Shown here: positions 43,976 to 52,761 of the stretch, piece after piece
Layout of the letters: each line of letters starts with the position of its first letter
Position numbering within the stretch: the first letter of the stretch is position 1
Source of the DNA: Pegethrix bostrychoides GSE-TBD4-15B
Lineage (GTDB): Bacteria > Cyanobacteriota > Cyanobacteriia > Elainellales > Elainellaceae
Length of the DNA stretch: 64,000 nt
Reading direction: 5' to 3'
Assembly: GCA_019359155.1 (NCBI GenBank)
Contig: JAHHHV010000070.1
Span: 82,567 to 146,566 of the forward strand
The notes under the pieces: generated by a model
What the model was told of the DNA's origin: nothing
What the model saw: the letters and a program-made list of their open reading frames with translations, nothing else
Databases searched by the model: none
Position numbers and translations under genes: made by a program

Positions 43976-44920
43976 TCAGCCGGAATCTTCCAGTTCAGCA
44001 TAGGCTGCATAGACCCCCTTAACGTTGTACCAGTTGAGAAAGATACGGGCGATTTCTAGGGCAAGCTGGGGTTTGCCTTGATCAATCAGCCATTGCAAAA
44101 CCGGAGCCATGCTGCGCTCGTTGAGCTGACCGCCCAGCGTCAGCAAGCCCCAGAGCAGGCGGTGCATCCAGGTCATTTGGATCATCATCCGCACCTCCCA
44201 GGTTGGGTGCTTCTGATAAAACAAAACTCCCATGCGGCCTCGCTGAATTTCGCGGTCGATCAGTCCCGGCAGCTGCGACAGCGCGAACGGCGGGTGCCAG
44301 TGGTAGCCCTTAGCCTCCGGGCATTTGATTAGCTTCAGGCCAAGCTGCTTCAGCCGCACGCCCAGCTCCAGATCCTCCCAGCCGTAGAGCTGAAACTGGC
44401 TGTCAAACAGTCCGGCTTGCTCTAGCCAGTGCTTGGCAATCGCCACGTTGCCCGTGGCAAAATAGGCCGCCGAAAAGTCGGTGAGCTTGTAGGGTTCTGC
44501 GGTCGGCTGCTCAAAGTTGGCGGTGTTGATGACGCTGCCATAGGTAAAGAGGCGATCGTGGCCGAGCTGCTGCTGCCCCTGAAGCAACGTCTCAACATGC
44601 GCCTGCAAGAAGTTCTCAGTGACCACCAGATCGCTGTCGATAAAGACAATCACGTGGCCCAGCGCTTTCTCAACGCCAAGATTGCGGGCGGCGGCAGGGC
44701 CACGGTGATCCTGCTCAAACCAGCGCAGATGCGGCAGCTGAGCTGCTTGCAGCCAGCTAATCGTGGCATCTGTCGAGCCGTCATCCACCACTACAACCTC
44801 ATAGTCAGCCCAATTCGGAGAGAGCCTCTGCGTTTCTAGCGCCCTAAGGCATTTTTGCAGAATCGGCAGGCGGTTGTAGGTGGGAATCACCACGCTTAGC
44901 AACATGCTTTTTGTGCTCAC
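43976..44920 (-). CDS. GT2 family glycosyltransferase
   Basis: A cytoplasmic GT-A fold glycosyltransferase of about 314 residues. The N-terminal domain has SVVIPTYNRLPILQKCLRAL, VVVDDGSTDATI and the DxD-type metal site in VIVFIDSDLVV; GWEDLELGVRLKQLG is the acid-bearing segment seen in GT2 enzymes such as galactosyl or GalNAc transferases. There are no membrane helices. I favour a GTG at 44920, because GGAGG lies four bases before it; the ATG at 44905 lacks a ribosome site, and a longer reading upstream is unlikely. Product unknown, probably a cell-surface glycan. Confidence 0.87.
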   Translation of the reverse strand: MSTKSMLLSVVIPTYNRLPILQKCLRALETQRLSPNWADYEVVVVDDGSTDATISWLQAAQLPHLRWFEQDHRGPAAARNLGVEKALGHVIVFIDSDLVVTENFLQAHVETLLQGQQQLGHDRLFTYGSVINTANFEQPTAEPYKLTDFSAAYFATGNVAIAKHWLEQAGLFDSQFQLYGWEDLELGVRLKQLGLKLIKCPEAKGYHWHPPFALSQLPGLIDREIQRGRMGVLFYQKHPTWEVRMMIQMTWMHRLLWGLLTLGGQLNERSMAPVLQWLIDQGKPQLALEIARIFLNWYNVKGVYAAYAELEDSG

Positions 44921-45066
44921 AGCTCCTCCAAGAGATTCTCTAAAAGCATATTCGCAAATCTGTACCGATCCTGACAGGAAATTCACCGCTTTGATTGGAT
45001 AATGAAAGCTTTGTTCTGAAGCTGAATCGATCAGCTACTCAGCCATAGCGGTTAGGAGAAAATCGT

Positions 45067-46305
45067 ATGAAAGCGCAGGATTTGGACGGAAAGACGATTG
45101 CTTTTGCTGGGTCGGGTGGACTTGATAGCTGCACCGTCACCCGCTGGTTAAGCGATTTGGGCGTTAATGTCATCTGCTTCACCGCCGACTTGGGGCAGCC
45201 CGACGAAGATGATGTCTCAGCGATTCGGGAGCGGATGCTGCTGGCTGGAGCCAAAGAATTCGTGCTGCTGCCGGTGCGCGAAGCGATTGCCGAAATTGGA
45301 GTACAGCTGATCCAGGCGCAGGCTTGCTATGAGGGACGCTACTGGAACACGACCGGCATTGCCCGCTGCGTGCTGACCAAGGCCATGGTGGAGGAAATGC
45401 AGCAGCGCGGCCTCAGCATTCTCAGCCATGGCGCGACCGGACGCGGCAACGACCAGGTGCGGTTCCAGCTGATTACCAACATGCTGGCACCTGAGTTTGA
45501 AGTCTATGCGCCCTGGCGGGACGAAGCGTTTCTGGCGCGCTTTCCTGGCCGCAGCGAGATGATCGACTTCTGCCAGGAGAAAGGGCTATCTGTGACGGCC
45601 ACCAAAGACAAGCCCTACTCTACCGACGCAAACCTGCTGGGGCTAACCCACGAATCCGGCCTGCTGGAAGCTCTGACCACGCCTGCCCAGTTTGTGAAGC
45701 CAATCATGGGCTGCTATCCCGCCGATGCGCCCAACGAAGCCGAGCAATTTACAGTACGGTTTGAACAGGGGCGACCTGTAGAAATTAACGGCACGAGCGT
45801 CATGGCGCTGGAGGCGATCATGCAGGCCAACGCGATTGGCGGCAAATACGGCATCGGCATCGGCACGCATCTCGTCGAGAATCGATTTGTCGGCATCAAG
45901 TCGCGTGGCGTGTATGAAAGCCCCGGAGTCGAGATTTTGGGAACCTGCTATGCCTTCTTACTCCAGCTGGTGCTGGATCGTCGCGCCCGCGAATTCTACG
46001 ATCAGCTGTCGCTGCTGATTGCCAAGCAGATCTATCAGGGCTACTGGTTTGACCTAGCGACGCGGATGGCCTTGGAGTCGATCGGCTGCACGGCGGAGCT
46101 GATGACGGGCACAATTACCGTCTCGCTCTATCGCGGCAATATTTCGTTTGTCTCAGCCACCGATGCCCCCCACTCGATTTACTCAGAGGAAAACGCCTCA
46201 ATGGAAGCAGTCGGCGACTACAACCACTCCGACTCAGAAGGGCTACTGCGGGTTTACGGCTTTAGCGCCAGAGCCTTGGCCACCAGCGGCCAGATTAAAT
46301 CTTAA
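45067..46305 (+). CDS. Argininosuccinate synthase-like protein (E. coli-type, divergent)
   Basis: A member of the argininosuccinate synthase family (citrulline + aspartate + ATP), 412 residues. The ATP-binding loop is SGGLDSC, and the substrate motifs GRYWNTTGIAR, GATGRGNDQVRFQL, PYSTDANLLGLTHES, FTVRFEQGRPVEING and KSRGVYESPGVEIL are all present. These match the E. coli type rather than the usual cyanobacterial ArgG (which opens with a VVLAYSGGVDTS-type loop), so this may be a second, acquired or specialised copy; I give no symbol for that reason. AGGAG lies 9 bases before the ATG. A VTT-domain gene follows after only 14 bases, probably in one transcript. Confidence 0.85.
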   Translation: MKAQDLDGKTIAFAGSGGLDSCTVTRWLSDLGVNVICFTADLGQPDEDDVSAIRERMLLAGAKEFVLLPVREAIAEIGVQLIQAQACYEGRYWNTTGIARCVLTKAMVEEMQQRGLSILSHGATGRGNDQVRFQLITNMLAPEFEVYAPWRDEAFLARFPGRSEMIDFCQEKGLSVTATKDKPYSTDANLLGLTHESGLLEALTTPAQFVKPIMGCYPADAPNEAEQFTVRFEQGRPVEINGTSVMALEAIMQANAIGGKYGIGIGTHLVENRFVGIKSRGVYESPGVEILGTCYAFLLQLVLDRRAREFYDQLSLLIAKQIYQGYWFDLATRMALESIGCTAELMTGTITVSLYRGNISFVSATDAPHSIYSEENASMEAVGDYNHSDSEGLLRVYGFSARALATSGQIKS

Positions 46306-46319
46306 GCGCTCGATAGGCT

Positions 46320-46925
46320 ATGGTGGAGCGGTATCATTGCCAATCTGCTATTCGTATGCTGCGCCTTGAACTGCTGAAACGCCTGCTGCTGCTGCTGCTG
46401 GGCTTCGTAACGCTCTATGGAGTCATGGTGCTGCTCCTGCGCTGGATTGGGCTGGAGAACGCCCAGCAGCTGGTGCGGCAGTCTGGGCATTGGGCGCCCG
46501 TTTCATTCGTAATTTTGTGCGCCTTTAGCTTGATTATTGCGCCCCTCAGCGGCAGCTCGCTGTTCATTGCGGGAGGCGCGATTTTTGGCAAGCAGTCCGG
46601 CTTTCTACTCAGCCTGCTTGCCACAGTGCTGGGATGCAGCGCCAACTTCTGGATCTCCAGGAAATTTGGCCGGAACGTGGTAGCTCGCTTGATTGGCAAA
46701 GCTAGCCTTGCAGAACTTGACCAGCTCACCGGACGGGTCACAGGCAATCGCGGCATTTTCTACCTAACGCTGCTGATGCCGCTGTCTCAAGACATCGTCA
46801 GCTACGCAGCAGGTCTCACGCCCATCTCCTACAGCCGCTTTGCAATTGCGCTGATCCTCAGCGGCACAGTAATTGTGGCAGCCTATATCTATTTGGGGTC
46901 GAGCCTGCTAGAAGTATTACTCTAA
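46320..46925 (+). CDS. TVP38/TMEM64 (VTT-domain) membrane protein
   Basis: A 201-residue polytopic inner-membrane protein of the VTT (DedA-related) superfamily, whose members move phospholipids or undecaprenyl phosphate across membranes. The hallmark is the glycine-rich re-entrant region PLSGSSLFIAGGAIFGKQSG followed by GCSANFWISRKFGRNV, and a second half with YLTLLMPLSQDIVSYAAGLT. It lies 14 bases after the argininosuccinate-synthase-like gene on the same strand. An internal ATG at 46356 is a possible start. A second protein of the superfamily (DedA) lies at 48360-48992. Confidence 0.88.
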   Translation: MVERYHCQSAIRMLRLELLKRLLLLLLGFVTLYGVMVLLLRWIGLENAQQLVRQSGHWAPVSFVILCAFSLIIAPLSGSSLFIAGGAIFGKQSGFLLSLLATVLGCSANFWISRKFGRNVVARLIGKASLAELDQLTGRVTGNRGIFYLTLLMPLSQDIVSYAAGLTPISYSRFAIALILSGTVIVAAYIYLGSSLLEVLL

Positions 46926-46933
46926 GCAATCGC

Positions 46934-48277
46934 TCAGGTTACTTGAACCCAGAAATCTGCGACCACAATTTCGCCAGCATGATTAAACTGCCCCCACAGC
47001 TTATAGAGTCCAGGCTGAGGAAAGCTGGTTTCAAAGCTAATCGACTCAGCCGCCGGATGCCGCAGCGCGTGAGCATGAATGTAATCAGCCTGGGTGAGAA
47101 GCGCGGTTTGACGAACAATCACTAAATGCCCCTGTTCACCTAAATAAGGCTGTAAATCTGTCAGAGGGGCGTCATCATGGCTTAGCTTAAAGCTCAGCGT
47201 CACCGATTCACCTGCTGTTAAGGTTGGAGCTTCCAGTTGAGCAATGATATCACCGACTGTTTTGCGGCGCACCAAGTCGGAGCTAGCCGCAGTCGGGACA
47301 GCACCGGGTACAGCTAAGGCCGAGACTGTAACCTGTTCAGTTTGGCCAGTGGGCCGATAGTCGGCAAACAGCGTATGCCCTCCCGGCTGAGAAAACTGAG
47401 CTTCTACGGCAAAACTGCCAGCTGTCTGATAGGTCGGGTGAATATGCTGAAAGCTCTGCAAATCGTTGCTGACGACAATTAGATGCATCAGTTTTTCCTG
47501 AAAAGTGTCAAAGTTCTCAACTGGCTGTCCCGTTTGATCGTGAACTTGCAACTTCAGCAGCGCAGGACTGTTCAAATCTAGCTGAGCGGGAGCCGCTAGC
47601 ATGATTTGAGTAAAGCTGACTCTGTTTGCCTTGGCTAAACCTGTCGGTTCTAGATCTAAACCTAGATGTGAATCAGTCTTTGTGGCAGCGGGGCTTTGGG
47701 ACTTAGATGGAACATCTGAACGTTGCTCTCCTTGATCTGTGCTGCGCTGACTTTGAGCTTCATGATGACCTATCCCAGCATGAGAATCAGCGTGGGAATG
47801 CCCGCTAGCTGGTATTTGCATAGCCGCTGCGTTTAAAACCAGCCAGAGCGGCAGCCCAATTGCGGCAATTTTTACCCCTAGCAGGCTGCTATTTTTACGG
47901 CTAAAGGGAATCTTCTCCTTCAGCATGTAGCTAATCAAAGACAGCACAAACCCAATTGGAATTAAAGCGCTGGCATAGCGCGGAATATCGGTAAAGTGCT
48001 GGATAGCGCCACTGATCATGCCAATGCCAATCGATAGCATCAGCGTGCAAAGCACGAAACGCAGCGCCTCTCCCCGATCCAGACTACGCCGATGAATGAC
48101 TGTTTCAGTTAAAATTGCGCCTACCGTAAAGATCATGGCACCGCTCGTCCCAATTAAGAAATAGCGCAGGGGGGACTGAGGGAAATGCACGATAGATCCT
48201 GCTAGCAGTCCGACTCCCAGGAAAAACATCAGATATATCGAATAAGGCAGGGTCACTTCCCGCAGAAATCGTTGCAT
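46934..48277 (-). CDS. Membrane protein with His-rich linker and two beta-sandwich domains
   Basis: A 447-residue protein I do not recognise as a named family. Residues 1-155 hold five hydrophobic helices (YSIYLMFFLGVGLLAGS onwards). A His-rich linker (GHSHADSHAGIGHHEAQ, ~157-173) leads through a Ser/Gln region to two periplasmic beta domains: one with LMHLIVVSNDLQSFQHIHPT and HTLFADYRPTGQTEQV, the other with GHLVIVRQTALLTQADYIH and YKLWGQFNHAGEIVVADF. Both resemble YtkA/cupredoxin-like modules found in heavy-metal proteins. The histidines suggest copper or other metal binding; this is inference. The ATG at 48277 is clear. It lies convergent to the VTT gene and downstream of dedA. Confidence 0.72.
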   Translation of the reverse strand: MQRFLREVTLPYSIYLMFFLGVGLLAGSIVHFPQSPLRYFLIGTSGAMIFTVGAILTETVIHRRSLDRGEALRFVLCTLMLSIGIGMISGAIQHFTDIPRYASALIPIGFVLSLISYMLKEKIPFSRKNSSLLGVKIAAIGLPLWLVLNAAAMQIPASGHSHADSHAGIGHHEAQSQRSTDQGEQRSDVPSKSQSPAATKTDSHLGLDLEPTGLAKANRVSFTQIMLAAPAQLDLNSPALLKLQVHDQTGQPVENFDTFQEKLMHLIVVSNDLQSFQHIHPTYQTAGSFAVEAQFSQPGGHTLFADYRPTGQTEQVTVSALAVPGAVPTAASSDLVRRKTVGDIIAQLEAPTLTAGESVTLSFKLSHDDAPLTDLQPYLGEQGHLVIVRQTALLTQADYIHAHALRHPAAESISFETSFPQPGLYKLWGQFNHAGEIVVADFWVQVT

Positions 48278-48359
48278 GAACTCACCTCAATGTCAGGTTA
48301 TCCCAACATTTATAAGATCTCCACTTAACAGGAGAGTCAAGCAATAGCTCTGCTATCTG

Positions 48360-48992
48360 CTAATCCTGCTGCTCAATAGGCAGAGCGGAGCGCTGCTCCA
48401 GCCAGTAAGACAGCCCAATCCAAGCCATCATCAGCCCCAGCGCTAGGAAGGCAAACTGCGCCGCCCAGCCAATCAGCTGCTCTAGCGGTACCAGCCTGCC
48501 CACAAAATAAGACAGGCTGACCATCACAGAAGCCCAGAGCGTAGCTCCAGCCAAGTTGCAGAGCAAAAACTTAAGGTAGGGCATTCGGGCAATCCCGGCC
48601 AGCGGCCCTGCAAAGATCCGGAGCAGGGCGATGAAGCGACCCAAAAATACAGCCTTTGCCGCATTCTCCGCAAACCGCTGCCGCAGTCCAATCAGCTGCG
48701 ACTCCTGCATCCGAAACAGCTGCCCCACTCTCGTCAGCAGCGGCCAGCCGCCATAGTAGCCAATCCAGTAGCCAAAGCTGTCCCCTAGCACCGCGCCGAC
48801 AATTGCCGTGCCCAGCACAGCCCAATAGTCCAGCTCACCACTACCGGCCAAAAAGCCACCCACCAGCGTGATGGTCTCACCCGGAATCGGAATGCCGGTG
48901 TTTTCGATTAAGATCCCTGCGAAAATCGCCCAGTAGCCGTACTGATGCGCGATCTCCTGAATTTGGTCGAGCGAGATTAGCTCAAGGGACAT
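48360..48992 (-). CDS. DedA family membrane protein
   Basis: A 210-residue DedA protein. The typical start FAGILIENTGIPIPGETI, the re-entrant loop GAVLGDSFGYWIGYYGG, FLGRFIALLRIFAGPLAGI with the conserved arginines and AGATLWASVMVSLSYFVGR are all visible. Members flip lipid carriers such as undecaprenyl phosphate. The ATG at 48992 is the likely start; a GTG at 49031 adds 13 basic residues. It is on the same strand as the His-linker membrane protein (82 bases downstream), so the two could share a transcript. Confidence 0.93.
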   Translation of the reverse strand: MSLELISLDQIQEIAHQYGYWAIFAGILIENTGIPIPGETITLVGGFLAGSGELDYWAVLGTAIVGAVLGDSFGYWIGYYGGWPLLTRVGQLFRMQESQLIGLRQRFAENAAKAVFLGRFIALLRIFAGPLAGIARMPYLKFLLCNLAGATLWASVMVSLSYFVGRLVPLEQLIGWAAQFAFLALGLMMAWIGLSYWLEQRSALPIEQQD

Positions 48993-49080
48993 GCGCTGCT
49001 GCCTTTGCAAAGTTTTGTGAAAATCTCTCACAATCTTGGCGCAGGCGAGGTTGGCCTGTCAATCTCCTGAAGGCTAGAAA

Positions 49081-49668
49081 CTAGACGTTGCCGAAGGTCG
49101 GGATTGGGTTAGAGCTGCCGCCGATCCGGGGAAAGCTAGGCAAGTCGAGCTGGCCGGTCTGGCGGTTGCGAACCGCCAAGCGATAGTTGACACTCTTCAG
49201 CTCGGCGTGCAGCTGACGATTTTCGCGCTGAATCATTGCCACCTTCTCGCGCACTGCCGCCATCCGCTGCTCAAATTTTTCGTAGTAGACGCGGGGCAAT
49301 TCCTGCACCACCTGCTCCAGCATCGTCGTCCGTTCGCCAAGTTCTCGCTCAGACTGCCGCAGGCTCTGGGTTTCGCCATCGCGCTCGGCGATCTGAGCCT
49401 GATAAAACGTCACCTGCTCTTCCACACCCTGAAGCTGTTCGCGGAGCATCCGCAGCTCGGCCTGCTGCTGCTCGTTCATCTGGGCATCCGGCTGGGCGCT
49501 GGCGTTGCCCTTAACCAGCCGAAATAGCTCCTGCGAAAGCTGCTGCACTAGCTGGTCGCGCAGGGTGAGATCCTCGCGCAGACGGGCGACTTCAGCTTGG
49601 AGTTCGGGTAGAGTCTGGATTTGGGGGTCAGAAGCGCTGATTGTGGCGCTTGAGGTTGGGATCGTCAC
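49081..49668 (-). CDS. Coiled-coil protein coupled to the flavoprotein gene
   Basis: A 195-residue cytoplasmic protein made largely of heptad coiled coil (about 20-165: LPELQAEVARLREDLTLRDQ, VAMIQRENRQLHAELKSVN) with a Pro/Gly-rich end (LPSFPRIGGSSNPIPTFGNV). I place the start at a GTG at 49668 that overlaps the TGA of the flavoprotein gene (GTGA), a standard translational coupling; longer readings would lie inside that gene. The ordered C-terminal tail may be a docking peptide. Function unknown; it probably acts with the flavoprotein or is a cell-architecture protein. Confidence 0.75.
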   Translation of the reverse strand: MTIPTSSATISASDPQIQTLPELQAEVARLREDLTLRDQLVQQLSQELFRLVKGNASAQPDAQMNEQQQAELRMLREQLQGVEEQVTFYQAQIAERDGETQSLRQSERELGERTTMLEQVVQELPRVYYEKFEQRMAAVREKVAMIQRENRQLHAELKSVNYRLAVRNRQTGQLDLPSFPRIGGSSNPIPTFGNV

Positions 49669-50666
49669 GGTGCTGCTACTCCAATCAGATTTTGTTCCCA
49701 GCGGCGAGGCGCGGCAGACCGCCGAATATCCCGCCAAATTGCTGTAGCCGCTAATGTACCATCTGCCACCGCAATTGACACTTGATTTAGACCTTCTTTT
49801 AAATCACCTACCGCAAAAAGTCGCGGATGCGAGGTGCGGCACATGCTGTCTGTGACTAGATTGCTGCCTTTCCACTCCAGATCTAGCCCTTGTAAATATT
49901 CGTTATGGTAGTGCGACCCCATCGCAATCAGCCCGGTGTCCAGCTCTACTTTTGACCCGTCGGCTAGCTCTACGCCGTTCATTTGGTGGTTCTGCCCCAA
50001 AAACTGCTGAATTGGCTGCTCCACGAGCGGGTAGCCATGCTCGCGCAGCTTCTGGCGCATCTCGCCGCTGACCTCAAACAGACCGTTGGTGAACACCGTG
50101 ATGTAAGGCGTAAACCAGTTGAGCACAAAGGCCGTGTTGATTGCACCTTCGGTGCCTGCAAACAGGCCACAGCGCTGATCTGCGATTTCGTAGCCATCGC
50201 AGATCAAGCAGACATGCAGGTTGTAGCCTGCGTAGTCGAACACGTTCTGCATGTTGGCCAGCTGCGGCAGCGTATCGATGATGCCACTGGCTGCGATGAC
50301 ATACTTGGCGCGAAAGACTGGGTACTGGCTGTCCTGCTTGCCGACTTTCACTTTGACAGCAAAATTTTCGCCCTCGTCGCGCACTTCTTCAACAAAGCCG
50401 CGTAGGTGGTCGGCTCCCAGCTCTAGACTATGCTCTAATCCTTGCTTCAGCAGCTCGCGTCCCGGCGTTTCAGGCGGCAGCCCTAGATAGTTTCGCAGCT
50501 CCTGCATCCAAAACGAGCGGCCTTTGCCTTTTTCGATGATTAAGCAGGAGAGGCGATAGCGCTGAAGGTAGATGGCCGCAGAAAGCCCGCCTGCACCACC
50601 ACCAACAATAATTACGTCGTAGAGATGGTCAAGCCGCTGTTCCAAGTTTTGCTTTGTGAGTTTCAT
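49665..50666 (-). CDS. Thioredoxin-reductase-like FAD oxidoreductase with CLIC motif
   Basis: A two-dinucleotide-fold flavoprotein, 333 residues. FAD binding: DVIIVGGGAGGLSAAIYLQR; the C-terminal FAD motif is LFAVGDLKEGLNQVSIAVADG. A CxxC pair (HVCLICDGYE) occupies the redox-active position, where thioredoxin reductases have CATC. The second nucleotide-binding region is poor in the usual GGGxSA pattern (GLFAGTEGAINTAF), so NADPH use is doubtful. This recalls the cyanobacterial diflavin-linked disulfide oxidoreductases (DDOR), but I cannot be sure. The coiled-coil gene overlaps its stop codon by four bases. ATG at 50666. Confidence 0.85.
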   Translation of the reverse strand: MKLTKQNLEQRLDHLYDVIIVGGGAGGLSAAIYLQRYRLSCLIIEKGKGRSFWMQELRNYLGLPPETPGRELLKQGLEHSLELGADHLRGFVEEVRDEGENFAVKVKVGKQDSQYPVFRAKYVIAASGIIDTLPQLANMQNVFDYAGYNLHVCLICDGYEIADQRCGLFAGTEGAINTAFVLNWFTPYITVFTNGLFEVSGEMRQKLREHGYPLVEQPIQQFLGQNHQMNGVELADGSKVELDTGLIAMGSHYHNEYLQGLDLEWKGSNLVTDSMCRTSHPRLFAVGDLKEGLNQVSIAVADGTLAATAIWRDIRRSAAPRRWEQNLIGVAAP

Positions 50667-50773
50667 AAATCAGATTCAAGTTGGGCTGCCTCTATTATGA
50701 AACGATTGCCTGAGTCTGAGCTGAGAAGAATCTGGGCTGAGAAGATTATTTAAACTGCTCAAGGCTCAAAACA

Positions 50774-50805
50774 AATCCCTTGATCTGCAAATAAATCAAG
50801 GGATT
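50774..50805 (-). terminator. Rho-independent terminator of rpsF
   Basis: An 11-bp perfect stem AATCCCTTGAT/ATCAAGGGATT with a 10-base loop; the minus-strand tail is TGTTTTG. It lies 53 bases after the rpsF stop codon. Confidence 0.8.
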
Positions 50806-50857
50806 CAGGCTTAGCTATTCGGCTCTGGTGATCTGGCTCTAGCTATTCTGGCTCTGG

Positions 50858-51175
50858 CTATTCAGCTTCGGCTACTTCGGCCACCGCGACGGCTTCGGGC
50901 TTAATTGTCATGTAGCGAATCACCTCATCGCTGAGCCGCATTGAGCGCTCCAAAATCGCGACTGCTGTGCCCGGTGCGCTGTAGTTCATCTGCACATAGA
51001 CTCCTTCGCGATGCCGATCGATTTCGTAGGCCAAGCGGCGTTTGCCTCGGTGCTGCGTATCTAGATCATCTGCACCCTGTTCGCGCAGCAGTCCCTGATA
51101 TTTTTCGATGGCGCGATCGACGAGTTCTTCACCCAGATCGGGGCGCAGAATGTACATTGTTTCGTATTGTGGCAT
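50858..51175 (-). CDS. rpsF: 30S ribosomal protein S6
   Basis: A 105-residue ribosomal protein of the small-subunit platform, which binds 16S rRNA together with S18. It shows [40 protein letters not shown] and [11 protein letters not shown]; the last ~10 residues are an Ala/Glu/Val tail. A GGAG Shine-Dalgarno lies 7 bases before the ATG. It stands alone with its own terminator; S18 and SSB genes, its partners in many bacteria, are not adjacent. Confidence 0.97.
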   Translation of the reverse strand: MPQYETMYILRPDLGEELVDRAIEKYQGLLREQGADDLDTQHRGKRRLAYEIDRHREGVYVQMNYSAPGTAVAILERSMRLSDEVIRYMTIKPEAVAVAEVAEAE

Positions 51176-51307
51176 TTAAGTCTCCTTATGGACATGAGGC
51201 TTCTGATACGCTGAGTAAGCCTATAGGTTAGACCTATGGTTTAGACTGACTCAGTTGGTGCAGAGGCAAGGGCTTACAATCATATACCAGGATAGGCTGA
51301 TTCGACT

Positions 51308-52099
51308 ATGGCGCAGCGCTTCGTCCGCATTCAAACTCGCTCCGGGCAGGTTTACTATGGCCTGCTTCAACTTGACCGCCAAGTGCAGATTTTAGATGCC
51401 CCCCCTTGGATGCAGGGACAGCTAACCCCTCAGATTTTGGCTGCTGCTGACTATCAGCTTTTGGCTCCCTGTGCCCCGTCCAAGATTGTGGCGGTTGGCA
51501 AAAACTATCTGAAGCACGCGCAGGAAATGGGTGGCACAGTTCCACAAGAGCCATTGCTGTTTCTGAAACCGCCAACCAGCGTCACAGCTCCAGATGCGCT
51601 GATCTACTATCCGCCTCAGTCGCAGCAGGTAGAGTATGAGGGTGAGCTAGCGCTGGTGGTGGGCGAGCGCTGCACAGATTGCACGGTCGAGCAGGCGCGC
51701 AGCAAGATCTGGGGCTACACAATCGCTAATGATGTAACAGCGCGCGACCTGCAAAAGCAAGACTCGCAGTGGACGCGCGCCAAGGGCTTTGACTCATTCT
51801 GTCCGCTCGGCCCTTGGATCGTGCGCGAAATCAGCCCGGATGCCCAGCTCCAAACTTTCTTAAACGACCAGCCAGTTCAGTCAGCCAGCATCAGCGACAT
51901 GGTGTTTCCGCCCGATCTGCTGGTTTCCTATATCAGCCAAGTGATGACCTTGCTGCCTGGAGATGTGGTCTTGACCGGAACGCCTGAAGGTGTGGGTGCA
52001 GTGGAAGCAGGCGACCAGGTGCGAATCGAAATTGAGGGCATCGGCTCTCTAGAAAACGCCATCGCCCTGCGCCAATCTGACAAAGCGCAGATGAGCTAG
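51308..52099 (+). CDS. Fumarylacetoacetate hydrolase family protein
   Basis: A Mg-dependent C-C bond hydrolase or isomerase of the FAH family, 263 residues. The core shows KIVAVGKNYLKHAQEMG, FLKPPTSVTAP, metal-ligand glutamates in VEYEGELALVVG and the aspartate in TIANDVTARDLQ, then LTGTPEGVGAVEAGD. The first ~60 residues form the usual N-terminal cap. The substrate is open: acylpyruvate hydrolase and oxaloacetate-decarboxylase activities occur in relatives. The ATG at 51308 is well placed; it is divergent from rpsF by 132 bases and converges with the Tic20 gene. Confidence 0.93.
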   Translation: MAQRFVRIQTRSGQVYYGLLQLDRQVQILDAPPWMQGQLTPQILAAADYQLLAPCAPSKIVAVGKNYLKHAQEMGGTVPQEPLLFLKPPTSVTAPDALIYYPPQSQQVEYEGELALVVGERCTDCTVEQARSKIWGYTIANDVTARDLQKQDSQWTRAKGFDSFCPLGPWIVREISPDAQLQTFLNDQPVQSASISDMVFPPDLLVSYISQVMTLLPGDVVLTGTPEGVGAVEAGDQVRIEIEGIGSLENAIALRQSDKAQMS

Positions 52100-52110
52100 C
52101 CCAGATTTAC

Positions 52111-52584
52111 TTATCGCACCTGCATATAGACCGCTTCAGAGAGCGTCGGAATCTCGGCGTAGCGTCCCAGCGCCGACTGCACAACCGAATAGATGACCGC
52201 CACCACAGTGCCCAAAAATACGACGTTAAACAGGGTCTCTAAAATTAAGCCGCCTTGCAGAACGGGCTGCAAAATGTAGCTGAAGATCAGGCCGCAGAGA
52301 ATCAGTACGATATCGATTAGGATCGCCTGCATGGCATTGAAGCGAATAAAGTGGCTGATGTTTTCGTTGCGGATCACCAGCAAAAACAGCGCGAAGAAAA
52401 TAATTAAGCCAAACGGAAAGCCAGTCAGCGGCTTGAGCAGCAGAAACGGCAGAAACAGTGGCTGCAAGACCGGAAACTGGCTCAGAAACGGGTTTGCGTA
52501 GTCCAGTCCGTCTAGGAAAGGCAGTAGATAGGGCAGGCAGGCAAAGATGCGCTCTTGAGGGGTTGTCGAACCACGCCAGGTCAT
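52111..52584 (-). CDS. Tic20 family protein
   Basis: A 157-residue membrane protein homologous to the chloroplast inner-envelope translocon component Tic20. It has four helices, with PQERIFACLPYLLPFLDGL at the start and ISHFIRFNAMQAILIDI in the centre, both typical. The role in cyanobacteria is not established. I start at the ATG at 52584; the longer reading would translate a 14-bp tandem repeat upstream, which is probably leader. It converges with the FAH gene (11 bases). Confidence 0.92.
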   Translation of the reverse strand: MTWRGSTTPQERIFACLPYLLPFLDGLDYANPFLSQFPVLQPLFLPFLLLKPLTGFPFGLIIFFALFLLVIRNENISHFIRFNAMQAILIDIVLILCGLIFSYILQPVLQGGLILETLFNVVFLGTVVAVIYSVVQSALGRYAEIPTLSEAVYMQVR

Positions 52585-52630
52585 GTTGTATGCTCCAGAC
52601 TTAAATTGTTGCTTAAGTTTAACGTTCTGA

Positions 52631-52672
52631 TGTTTGAGGCTGTATGTTTGAAGCTGTATGTTTGAGGCTGCA
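52631..52672. repeat. 14-bp tandem triplication upstream of tic20
   Basis: TGTTTGAGGCTGTA, TGTTTGAAGCTGTA and TGTTTGAGGCTGCA in direct succession 47 bases before the Tic20 start, followed by a second doublet (CTGCAATTAAACT-like). Confidence 0.9.
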
Positions 52673-52761
52673 ATTAAACTCTGCAATTAAACTATAGAAT
52701 AGCGCAATCGCTGGGTGTGGAGCTTCCACCCTACGGTGCGAATTAGCTTTGCTGACAAGCC

